This document shows positions 1 to 6,838 of a stretch of DNA of 8,753 bases, in pieces; the stretch's first letter is position 1; each line of letters opens with the position of its first letter. The notes beneath the pieces are model-generated. The model saw nothing but the letters and a program-made list of their open reading frames with translations. It made no database searches and had not been told where the DNA came from. The translations under genes were made by a program, and so were the position numbers. The stretch comes from CAKQOE01 sp051892195 (GTDB lineage: Bacteria; Bacillota; Clostridia; Peptostreptococcales; Anaerovoracaceae). The stretch lies in the NCBI GenBank assembly GCA_051892195.1, contig JBJFFZ010000126.1, positions 1-8,753 of the forward strand, read 5' to 3'.

Positions 1-1214
1 ACACTGAGAATACCGTTTTCAGTGTTTTTCAGCTTGATGCAGGAGAGGGCAGCATCCGCAGCTTTGACAGCGCCGCCGGAACGTGGAAGATTTCGGAACT
101 GAAGGAAGGTCCCCTTCCTTACGGCATGTACTTTATCCGCACGGGCACAAGCGAGAGCATTTTCATTTCGCCCCAGCGGTACATCAGCCGCCCCAACGGC
201 ATGATTGAGTACCTGCCGGACAGCTCCGGAGGTCTGCGGATCGTAAAGCAGGGGGACCGGTTTTACCTGACGGTGCAGGCCCCGGCCATGAATTCCGGAG
301 AGTTCTGCGACTTTACCGCCCTGTGCTCCGATTCCTTTCTGGTGGACTGGAACGATGCCGCAGCCGTAAGCCGCTGGGAAAACTACCGGTTTACCGACGC
401 CAACCGCTGGTGCTACGACGGGTACTATTATGAGACCCCGTCCACGTACATTCCTTATGGAAGCAATTACTTCTACAAGCTTCCGGCGGCCTATATCACA
501 GGAAAAATGGCGAGAAACAGCGGGGACAAAGCCAGCAGGGCTCTGGCCCTGACCATGCTGTATGTCATGGAGGAGCGGAGAAACAGCAGCGGGTTCCTTC
601 CGTCGGAAAACGGCAGCACCTGGCTGATGGATGCCTACGGGATTGAGGCCGGGTATTTCGACACCCGGTTCAACACGGACCTGGCCATGGCCCTGCTCAA
701 TGCAGCCGAAAGCTTCGGAGCGGAAGAACTGGTGGAACGGGCGGAGCTCTTTGGAAAGTTTCTGGTGTCCTATGCAGGGCAGCGCCACTTTACCGTAACC
801 GATCCGGCAGACGGCAGGGAAGGCTGGCTGGTGGATGACTACTGGCACGCAAACGGCCGGGCCCGGCGGACCCATGTTTCGCTGAATCATCAGGCCGCCG
901 AGGCGGTCTTTCTTTACCGGCTGGCCCAGGCCACCGGGTCATCCGAATATGCGGCAGCCGCAGAGCGGCTGGTAAAGGGCATCGAACTTACAGGGGAACG
1001 CTGGATGATGCCCGACGGAAATCTTTATTATTCCTTCGGAAACGACGGAACCATGATTTCCGGGGATTATCCGTATCTGACTTATAACGATCTTCTGGAG
1101 CTTCAGGGGCTGTATTCCTCCTGGAACGGGGCGGAAAGCCCTGTGCTGGCGAAGCTTATGGAAAGCAAGCTTCAGTGGATGAACAAAAACGGAATTACCG
1201 GCTACAACCGGTAG
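1..1214 (+). CDS. Partial (5' end missing) probable (alpha/alpha)-toroid protein, D-glucuronyl C5-epimerase C-terminal-like
   Basis: The reading frame is open from base 3 with no stop before the TAG at 1212-1214. The ATG at 126 is therefore internal, and the gene starts upstream of the window; 403 codons are visible. The first ~100 visible residues are beta-rich. The remainder is a run of amphipathic helices with aromatic, Gly and Asn turns, as in (alpha/alpha)6 toroids. Segments such as HVSLNHQAAEAVFLYRLAQ (codons from about 872) and DYPYLTYNDLLELQGLYSSW (from about 1065) recall the C-terminal domain of D-glucuronyl C5-epimerases (PF06662), and less closely other toroid enzymes acting on uronic acids. 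The call rests on motif resemblance only. No N-terminus is visible, so secretion or anchoring cannot be judged. The next start codon lies 22 nt downstream, so it is probably co-transcribed with the phosphodiester glycosidase gene. It may act on an acidic polysaccharide. A toroid-type hydrolase or lyase is the main alternative. Confidence 0.55.
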   Translation, partial: TENTVFSVFQLDAGEGSIRSFDSAAGTWKISELKEGPLPYGMYFIRTGTSESIFISPQRYISRPNGMIEYLPDSSGGLRIVKQGDRFYLTVQAPAMNSGEFCDFTALCSDSFLVDWNDAAAVSRWENYRFTDANRWCYDGYYYETPSTYIPYGSNYFYKLPAAYITGKMARNSGDKASRALALTMLYVMEERRNSSGFLPSENGSTWLMDAYGIEAGYFDTRFNTDLAMALLNAAESFGAEELVERAELFGKFLVSYAGQRHFTVTDPADGREGWLVDDYWHANGRARRTHVSLNHQAAEAVFLYRLAQATGSSEYAAAAERLVKGIELTGERWMMPDGNLYYSFGNDGTMISGDYPYLTYNDLLELQGLYSSWNGAESPVLAKLMESKLQWMNKNGITGYNR

Positions 1215-1222
1215 TGTGAAAA

Positions 1223-1228
1223 AAGGGG
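1223..1228 (+). promoter_or_regulatory. Ribosome binding site that decides the start of the phosphodiester glycosidase gene
   Basis: AAGGGG sits 8 nt before the ATG at 1237, which is good Shine-Dalgarno spacing. An in-frame GTG at 1216 would give seven more residues, but this site would then lie inside the gene and only the end of the upstream coding sequence would precede that GTG. The ATG at 1237 also puts the positively charged start of the signal peptide directly at the N-terminus, so it is preferred. Confidence 0.6.
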
Positions 1229-1236
1229 TAAAAATT

Positions 1237-3909
1237 ATGAGAACAAAAATGAAAAGGACGGCGCTTCTGATTCTGGCAGCCGTCATGATGGCTGTCGGGA
1301 CGGTAACGGCTCCGGCAGCTTACGGTGCATCGGATACCACGGTGCTGTACGAAAAGAAAGAGGTGCAGGAGATCATCCGGGGTCTGACCTACGAAAAGAG
1401 CACCCGGCTGTATAAAACGGGATGGCTGGATGTGTATGTCCTGACGCTGGACGCTGCTGAGACAAACCTTTCTCTGGAAATTCTGGAAAATGTCAACACC
1501 TACGGCGCCAAGGCCACGGTGGAGAAGCTGGCAAAGGACAACGGCGTCATTGCCGGTATCAACGGGGACTTCTTCGGCTCCGGCAGCCTGAAATCCAGCA
1601 TGGGGCAGGTGGCGGAGGACGGACAGATGACGGCGGCCCAGAACTATTACAACGGCAGCTCCTGGCAGTATGCAGGGCTCTTTGTGGACACGGCGGGGAC
1701 TCCCTTTATCGATTACGTGAAAACCACCCTGTCCTTTGTCACTGCAGACAAGGTGGCCATGACCCTGGGGGCAAAAAACAAAATGACGGATTTTTCCAAG
1801 CCCGTGTATTTTGACCGGTCGGCCATTTCCTCAACGGCAGATATGGACCGGTATTATTCCACCCTGACAAAGATGGTGGTGGAAAACGGAGTGATTACAT
1901 ATATCTCCTCCCCGGGAGAAACGGTGAATGTTCCGGAAAACGGATATATCATCGTGATGAACAGCGCCAGCAGAGAATATTATCTTCCATATTATACAGT
2001 GGGCACCGCTGTGGGCTTTTACGATAACGAGGCCTTCTATATCAGGCCCGAAAAGAACATTTCCGACATCGCCTTCGGCATCAGCGGCGGAGGCGAGGTT
2101 CTGCGAAACGGGGAGATCGTTCAGTACGGATACGCAGTGAGCCCTTCCTCCACCCAGCCACGCACTCTGGCAGGGGTCAACAAGGACAAGAGCAAAATCT
2201 ACCTTGTGTGCATCGACGGAAGAAAGAACGGCAAGGGAGCCACCAATTATGAATGCGGCGCCATTCTGAAATCCTACGGCGTATATGACGCCATCCATAT
2301 GGACGGCGGCGGTTCCACCACCATGGTGGTGCAGGAGAACGGCGCGTCAGATGTTTCCGTAGTCAATGTTCCAAGCGAAGGCACCCAGCGGTCTGTGGCA
2401 AACGGCATCGGAATCAGCGCTAACGGTCCGGCAGGGGTGGCCGCTGCCATCAGCGCGGAAGTGAAGGATTCCGACGATAATATCATGTTTGACGGCTTCG
2501 GCTCCGCCATCAGCGCCGTTGTGTACGACGGACAGCTGAAGGTCATGAATGTGGCCCAGTCCCAGATTTCCTACAGCTCCAGTCTGAAGGGCAGCTGGAG
2601 CGGAAATGTGTTTACGCCCCAGGAGACGGGAACAGGAACCATTACGGTTTCTTACGGTGATGTAAGCAAAACCATTGATATTACCGTAATGAAGGGGATT
2701 GCTGCCCTCCGGGCAGAAGCAGGGTCCTATGCCCTGGTCAGCGGACAGAAGACGGCCCTTACAGCCACCGCCCTCAATCCCCAGGGGTATTCCCTTGGCA
2801 TCAGTCAGGATCAGGTGACCTGGACTGCCGATGACTCCGGAGTGGGCCACATCGAAAACGGAAGCTTTGTGGCTGACCGGGAAGGGGTCTGCACCGTCAC
2901 CGCATCCGGCTATGGCGTCACGGGACAGCTGAAGATCACCGTGGGCAAAAAATACGTGGCCATCAACAGCTTTGAGGGATCCAGAAGCATTGTGAATCAT
3001 TATTATCCGGAGGACGGCGGTGTGACCGGAGGGGGAACCATCGACAGCACCGTGTCCTATGACGGAAGCTCCTCTCTGAGGATTGACTATCAGTTTAAGG
3101 AAGACACCGTCACCACCCAGTGTGTCTATGCAGGGCTGGAAAACAGCGAAATACTCTTCCCGTCCGGCGTTTCGGAATTTGAGATCTGGTACAAGGGAGA
3201 CGGCAGCGGCAATGCCCTGAAAGCCGTCATGTATTACGGAAATGACCAGACGGCCGATGTGACCATTGCAGCCTCCATGGACAGCACCTCCTGGCAGAAG
3301 GCCGTGGTGCAGGTGCCGGAGGGAGCCCTTTCCGGCATCCGGCTCAACAAGATCTATGTGGCCTCCTACGGTACCGATGGAAAGGCTGTTTCCGGAACCG
3401 TCTATGTGGATTATATCCTGGCCCAGGCCAGCACCAGCAGCGAAGGAGGCTCCGCCTCCGCCGGAGATGACTACATGGCTGCAGATCTCAGCAAGCTGAA
3501 CGGAAGCTACAGCAGCATGACCTTTACAAAGCCGACGGAAAACGTGTATAGCATCAAGCATCAGGATGATTATACGATCCTGACCCTGGGGGTAACGGGC
3601 AAGAGTCTGACTTCAAACAACGCCAGCCAGTGGCAGTACCTGCAGGAAGCTCTGGAAAAGTATGCGAAGAAAAACGTCATCGTAAAGCTCAGCGTCAACC
3701 CGTGGACCGGAATCTCCGAGATCAAAGAGCGGACGGCCCTGCACGATATCCTGAAAACAGCAGAGCGGACCGGGGGACACAATATCATCGTCATGTATCC
3801 GGGTTCCCGCAATCTGGTGGAGATCAAGGACGGAATCCGCTACATGAGTGTGGCGTCCTCTGTACAGTTCCTTGGAAACAGCCAGTCTCTCTACTATCAG
3901 TTCAAATAA
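1237..3909 (+). CDS. Secreted multidomain phosphodiester glycosidase (NAGPA domain) with Ig-like repeats
   Basis: The protein has 890 residues from the ATG at 1237. Residues 1-31 form a signal peptide: basic MRTKMKR, a hydrophobic core, and cleavage near APAAYGA. Residues ~80-395 form a phosphodiester glycosidase domain (PF09992, as in human NAGPA, the mannose-6-phosphate uncovering enzyme), with INGDFFG at 108-114 and HMDGGGST at 354-361. This family cleaves sugar-1-phosphodiester bonds. Two Ig-like (Big-type) domains follow at ~400-487 and ~488-572. A beta-rich jelly-roll-like segment at ~575-731 may bind carbohydrate. After a Ser/Gly linker (732-745), the tail to 890 resembles the C-terminal half of a calcineurin-like phosphoesterase but lacks its metal-binding motifs. 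No LPXTG, SLH repeat or C-terminal membrane helix is seen, so release or non-covalent wall binding is likely. The exact substrate is unknown; polysaccharide, teichoic-acid-like or lipid-linked phosphodiesters are possible. The flippase gene follows after 18 nt. Confidence 0.85.
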   Translation: MRTKMKRTALLILAAVMMAVGTVTAPAAYGASDTTVLYEKKEVQEIIRGLTYEKSTRLYKTGWLDVYVLTLDAAETNLSLEILENVNTYGAKATVEKLAKDNGVIAGINGDFFGSGSLKSSMGQVAEDGQMTAAQNYYNGSSWQYAGLFVDTAGTPFIDYVKTTLSFVTADKVAMTLGAKNKMTDFSKPVYFDRSAISSTADMDRYYSTLTKMVVENGVITYISSPGETVNVPENGYIIVMNSASREYYLPYYTVGTAVGFYDNEAFYIRPEKNISDIAFGISGGGEVLRNGEIVQYGYAVSPSSTQPRTLAGVNKDKSKIYLVCIDGRKNGKGATNYECGAILKSYGVYDAIHMDGGGSTTMVVQENGASDVSVVNVPSEGTQRSVANGIGISANGPAGVAAAISAEVKDSDDNIMFDGFGSAISAVVYDGQLKVMNVAQSQISYSSSLKGSWSGNVFTPQETGTGTITVSYGDVSKTIDITVMKGIAALRAEAGSYALVSGQKTALTATALNPQGYSLGISQDQVTWTADDSGVGHIENGSFVADREGVCTVTASGYGVTGQLKITVGKKYVAINSFEGSRSIVNHYYPEDGGVTGGGTIDSTVSYDGSSSLRIDYQFKEDTVTTQCVYAGLENSEILFPSGVSEFEIWYKGDGSGNALKAVMYYGNDQTADVTIAASMDSTSWQKAVVQVPEGALSGIRLNKIYVASYGTDGKAVSGTVYVDYILAQASTSSEGGSASAGDDYMAADLSKLNGSYSSMTFTKPTENVYSIKHQDDYTILTLGVTGKSLTSNNASQWQYLQEALEKYAKKNVIVKLSVNPWTGISEIKERTALHDILKTAERTGGHNIIVMYPGSRNLVEIKDGIRYMSVASSVQFLGNSQSLYYQFK

Positions 3910-3927
3910 AACAAGGAGCAGTCTTAT

Positions 3928-5427
3928 ATGGCAGAAAATTCCAAAGGAGCGATGGCCAAAGACACCGTGGTCTATATGATCGCCAAGCTCATTGAAGCAG
4001 TGGTGGGCATCGTCATGATGTCCGCCATGACCTATCTGTTCCACAAGGCCCAGATGGGTTACTATTCCACGGTCAACATCGCAGTGACCATGCTGGCCCT
4101 TCTGGCGGTGCAGTGGCTCAACCAGTCCGTCCTGCGGTATATCAATCAGTACGAACTGGACGGAAAGAAGGAAATCTTCTTCTCCACCGTCATAAATTCC
4201 TGGAAACGGGTCAATCTGATTTCCGTCGGTGCAGCAGCCGGGCTGCTGATCCTGCTGCGGCTGGCCGCAGCATATCTGGAACCGGTGGCACAGTTTATGG
4301 AGATTTATACCACCGGGGTGTTTGTGTGCGGAATTCTCTGGTTTGTCACGTATAACACGGCCCAGCTTATGATCGCCATGCTTGCTGCGGTCCGGGAAGT
4401 CCGGATGAATCTCATTCTTTCTGTGATTACGGTGTGCGGAAAGCTGTTCTTTATGGTGCTGTTCTGCTTCCTCTGGGAAAGCCGGATCGAGTGGATCTTC
4501 CTGAGCTACTTCCTTACGGACGGGCTTGTGGCTCTGCTGGCCATGAAGCGGCTGGGAATCTTTTCCTCCTTCCGCGGGCAGACAGACGGAGAGATCCTGA
4601 AGGAACTGAAGGCCTACGGGATGCCCCTTATGGGAAATCAGTTTGCCACCACCATCCTCAACAAGTCGGATATCTACATCATCCTCATCGGGGTGGGGGC
4701 GGGAGCCTCCGGCATCTATCAGACAAATTATTCTCTGGTTGCCACGGCATTTACCCTGATCAACGCGGCTATCATGCGGGGGTGCTATCCTACCATTCTG
4801 CGCCGGTGGGCTGAGGGAAAAAAGGACGAGGTTCAGGAGCTGCTGAACGAGGCGGTCCGCATGTACCTGCTGGTGGCGGTTCCGGCGGTGGCCGGCATCT
4901 GGGCGGTGAGCCAGCAGGCGGCCTACGCTCTGTTTGCACCGGAATATGTGGAAGGCCATGTGGTTATGTTCTGGGTTGCCCTGGGGATGATGTTCCTGGG
5001 TCTGACGGAGTATTCCATCAAGCACTGGGAGCTCAATTCCGACACCTCCGCAATCTTTAAGAGAAGCATGATCGGAGGGGCGGTCAATCTGGGACTGAAC
5101 CTGGTGCTGGTGAACCTGCTGGACAGCTATTATATCGCAGCGGTGACCACGTTCATCGGTTTCTTCGTGTATTTCCTGCTGGCCCGCATGGGCACGAGAA
5201 AGTACCTGAAGTGGCGGCTGAAGCCTCTGAGCCTCTGCAGGATTCTCCTGTCTGCAGCCGTCATGGCTGCGGTGATCCGGCTCATGGAGCAGGCCCTGCC
5301 GGAGGGCAAATTATATTTGGCTTTATTTATATTCTGTGGTATCATTGTGTACGGATTCGTACTGGTTCTGACGGGGGAAGTGCGCAGCGAAATCCGCGCA
5401 TTGCGAGCCAGGTTTCTGAAAAAGTAA
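3928..5427 (+). CDS. Lipid-linked oligosaccharide flippase (Wzx/MurJ-like, MOP superfamily)
   Basis: This 499-residue integral membrane protein has about 12-14 hydrophobic segments spread over its whole length, the usual size and pattern for polysaccharide flippases of the MOP superfamily (PF01943/PF13440 type). It starts at an ATG 9 nt after AAGGAG (3913-3918). The N-terminal stretch, with VVYMIAKLIEAVVGIVMMSA at about residues 12-31, matches the first helix of this family. The central charged loop ending in LKELKAYGMPLMGNQ, followed by a helix containing NKSDIYIIL, matches the start of the second six-helix bundle. Its expected job is to move an undecaprenyl-diphosphate-linked repeat unit from the inner to the outer face of the membrane. 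The gene lies 18 nt after the phosphodiester glycosidase gene and 41 nt before wecC. Arginine is mainly CGG/CGC (17 of 22), unlike wecC. Confidence in the class is high; the substrate cannot be read from sequence. Confidence 0.88.
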   Translation: MAENSKGAMAKDTVVYMIAKLIEAVVGIVMMSAMTYLFHKAQMGYYSTVNIAVTMLALLAVQWLNQSVLRYINQYELDGKKEIFFSTVINSWKRVNLISVGAAAGLLILLRLAAAYLEPVAQFMEIYTTGVFVCGILWFVTYNTAQLMIAMLAAVREVRMNLILSVITVCGKLFFMVLFCFLWESRIEWIFLSYFLTDGLVALLAMKRLGIFSSFRGQTDGEILKELKAYGMPLMGNQFATTILNKSDIYIILIGVGAGASGIYQTNYSLVATAFTLINAAIMRGCYPTILRRWAEGKKDEVQELLNEAVRMYLLVAVPAVAGIWAVSQQAAYALFAPEYVEGHVVMFWVALGMMFLGLTEYSIKHWELNSDTSAIFKRSMIGGAVNLGLNLVLVNLLDSYYIAAVTTFIGFFVYFLLARMGTRKYLKWRLKPLSLCRILLSAAVMAAVIRLMEQALPEGKLYLALFIFCGIIVYGFVLVLTGEVRSEIRALRARFLKK

Positions 5428-5453
5428 TTTTACATTTTATATGTTGATATAAG

Positions 5454-5460
5454 AAAGGAA
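5454..5460 (+). promoter_or_regulatory. Ribosome binding site of wecC
   Basis: AAAGGAA lies 8 nt before the ATG at 5469. A second AAGG (5465-5468) touches the ATG and is too close to work. The site sits in an A+T-rich 41-nt gap that contrasts with the surrounding genes. This supports the ATG at 5469, and the glycine-rich NAD-binding motif then begins at residue 9, as expected. Confidence 0.6.
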
Positions 5461-5468
5461 ACATAAGG

Positions 5469-6734
5469 ATGAAGAAGAGCATTTGTGTCATCGGCATCGG
5501 GTATGTAGGTCTTCCTACAGCGGCCATGTTTGCAACCCACGGCCATCAGGTTGTGGGCTTTGATGTCAATGAAAAGGCAATCGATGCACTGAACAAGGGG
5601 GAAACAATTATTGAAGAGCCTTTCCTCGGAGACCTGGTAAAGCAGGCTGTGGAGGAAAAGCATCTGGTGGGTTCCACGGAATGTCCGGTGGGCAGCGATG
5701 TTTATATTATCTCTGTTCCGACACCGATCAATCCGGACAAGACAGCGGACATGCGGTTTGTTGAATCCGCCACAAGGACCATTACACCGTGCCTGAGACC
5801 GGGGGCCATTGTAGTGCTGGAGTCTACTTCCCCTCCGAGAACTGTTACAGACCTGATGCTGCCGATCCTTGCAGAATCCGGCCTTACGCCGGGAGAAGAC
5901 CTGCTGGTGGCTCATTCGCCGGAGAGAATTCTTCCGGGAAAGGCCATTGAAGAGCTGAGAACAAACAGCCGTATTGTGGGCGGTATCAATGAAAAATCAG
6001 CCCTGGCTGTAAAGGAAATCTACGAAAGCTTTGTGGAAGGCGAGATCTTTGTTACGGATTCCACGACGGCGGAAATGTGCAAGCTCATGGAAAACACCTT
6101 CCGTGATGTAAATATCGCTCTTGCCAACGAGCTGGCAAAGATGAGCGAAGAGGTAGGCGTAAACTGCTGGGATGTCATCCGCATGTCAAACCAGCATCCG
6201 AGAGTCAACTTCCTGAGTCCGGGACCTGGGGTAGGAGGTCACTGCATCCCGCTGGACCCGTGGTTCCTGGTGGAAAAGTGCGAAAACTCAAAGCTGATCA
6301 GGCAGTCAAGGCTGAACAATGACTCCATGCCTGCTTACGTTCTCTCTAAGATCGAGTCAATTATGGGCGGTCTTAAGGGAAAGACCGTAGCGTTATACGG
6401 AGTGACCTACAAGCCGGATATTGACGATATCAGAGAATCCCCGATCATGCAGCTCAAAGGACTGCTGGAGGATGCCGGTGTCACCGTGCGGATCTGCGAT
6501 CCGCACGCTGCACGGAAGCTGGAAACCTCTTATGATATGTATGAGGCCTGCGAAGGCGCAGATCTTGCAGTTCTGGGTGTCAACCACAGCGAGTTCGGCA
6601 CCATGGACTTTGAAAAGATGGCTGCGGCGCTTCCTGGAAAGACGGTATTTGATACAAGAAACTTCTGGAACAGAGAAGCTGCAGAAAAGGCAGGGCTTAA
6701 GTATATACTTCTCGGCGACGGAAGAAGAGCGTAG
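5469..6734 (+). CDS. wecC: UDP-N-acetyl-D-mannosamine dehydrogenase (WecC-type)
   Basis: The 421-residue protein is almost the same length as E. coli WecC and belongs to the UDP-glucose/GDP-mannose dehydrogenase family. These enzymes oxidise the C6 hydroxyl of a nucleotide sugar to a carboxylate with two NAD+, here probably UDP-ManNAc to UDP-ManNAcA in the cytoplasm. Visible motifs are the NAD-binding GIGYVGLPTAA (9-19), VPTPIN near 83-88, ESTSPP (118-123), the central-domain CKLMENTFRDVNIALANE starting near 204, the active-site GGHCIPLDPWF with catalytic Cys259, and YKPDIDDIRESP (314-325) in the UDP-binding domain. The ENTFRDVNIALANE form is characteristic of the ManNAc-type branch rather than UDP-glucose dehydrogenases. 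A related HexNAc dehydrogenase is the alternative. Arginine codon use differs from the neighbours (AGA 10 of 19). A terminator follows 24 nt after the stop. No WecB/MnaA epimerase gene is in the window. Confidence 0.88.
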   Translation: MKKSICVIGIGYVGLPTAAMFATHGHQVVGFDVNEKAIDALNKGETIIEEPFLGDLVKQAVEEKHLVGSTECPVGSDVYIISVPTPINPDKTADMRFVESATRTITPCLRPGAIVVLESTSPPRTVTDLMLPILAESGLTPGEDLLVAHSPERILPGKAIEELRTNSRIVGGINEKSALAVKEIYESFVEGEIFVTDSTTAEMCKLMENTFRDVNIALANELAKMSEEVGVNCWDVIRMSNQHPRVNFLSPGPGVGGHCIPLDPWFLVEKCENSKLIRQSRLNNDSMPAYVLSKIESIMGGLKGKTVALYGVTYKPDIDDIRESPIMQLKGLLEDAGVTVRICDPHAARKLETSYDMYEACEGADLAVLGVNHSEFGTMDFEKMAAALPGKTVFDTRNFWNREAAEKAGLKYILLGDGRRA

Positions 6735-6758
6735 GCTCTTTTCCCGGCCGGAATATCC

Positions 6759-6794
6759 AGGGTTGCTGCAACCGAAAAGGCGGCAACCCTTTTT
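6759..6794 (+). terminator. Intrinsic (Rho-independent) terminator after wecC
   Basis: An 11-bp stem pairs 6759-6769 (AGGGTTGCTGC) with 6780-6790 (GCGGCAACCCT). It contains one G-U pair and a 10-nt loop, and runs directly into a five-T tract (6790-6794). It begins 24 nt after the wecC stop, which is the expected place. The G+C-rich stem and T tract make it convincing. It should end or reduce transcription before the glycosyltransferase gene at 6839, so those genes need their own promoter, read-through or regulated antitermination. Confidence 0.85.
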
Positions 6795-6838
6795 CACATA
6801 TTATCTTATGGTATATAGGATGAAGAGAAACTAAGAAG

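Noticed and set aside
1216..1236. GTG at 1216 as the start of the phosphodiester glycosidase gene
   Set aside because: The ribosome site AAGGGG at 1223-1228 is placed for the ATG at 1237, and the signal peptide begins naturally there.
3446..3465. Short inverted repeat (GGAGGC-TCC-GCCTCC) inside the phosphodiester glycosidase gene
   Set aside because: The stem is only 6 bp, has no T tract, and lies in codons for a Gly/Ser/Ala linker, so it is best explained by coding composition.
2347..3561. Long minus-strand open frame (404 codons) opposite the phosphodiester glycosidase gene
   Set aside because: It is a Gly/His/Val-rich shadow without domain signals, lying across well-supported coding sequence.
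3613..5025. Long minus-strand open frame (470 codons) opposite the flippase gene
   Set aside because: Its product is rich in His, Gln and Pro with no recognisable domain. The frame is open because of the regular codon pattern of the plus-strand genes, and the plus strand encodes a clear flippase with a good ribosome site.
6820..6834. Tiny open frame MKRN ending 4 nt before the glycosyltransferase start
   Set aside because: Four codons without a convincing ribosome site are likely by chance. A reinitiation leader is possible but unsupported.
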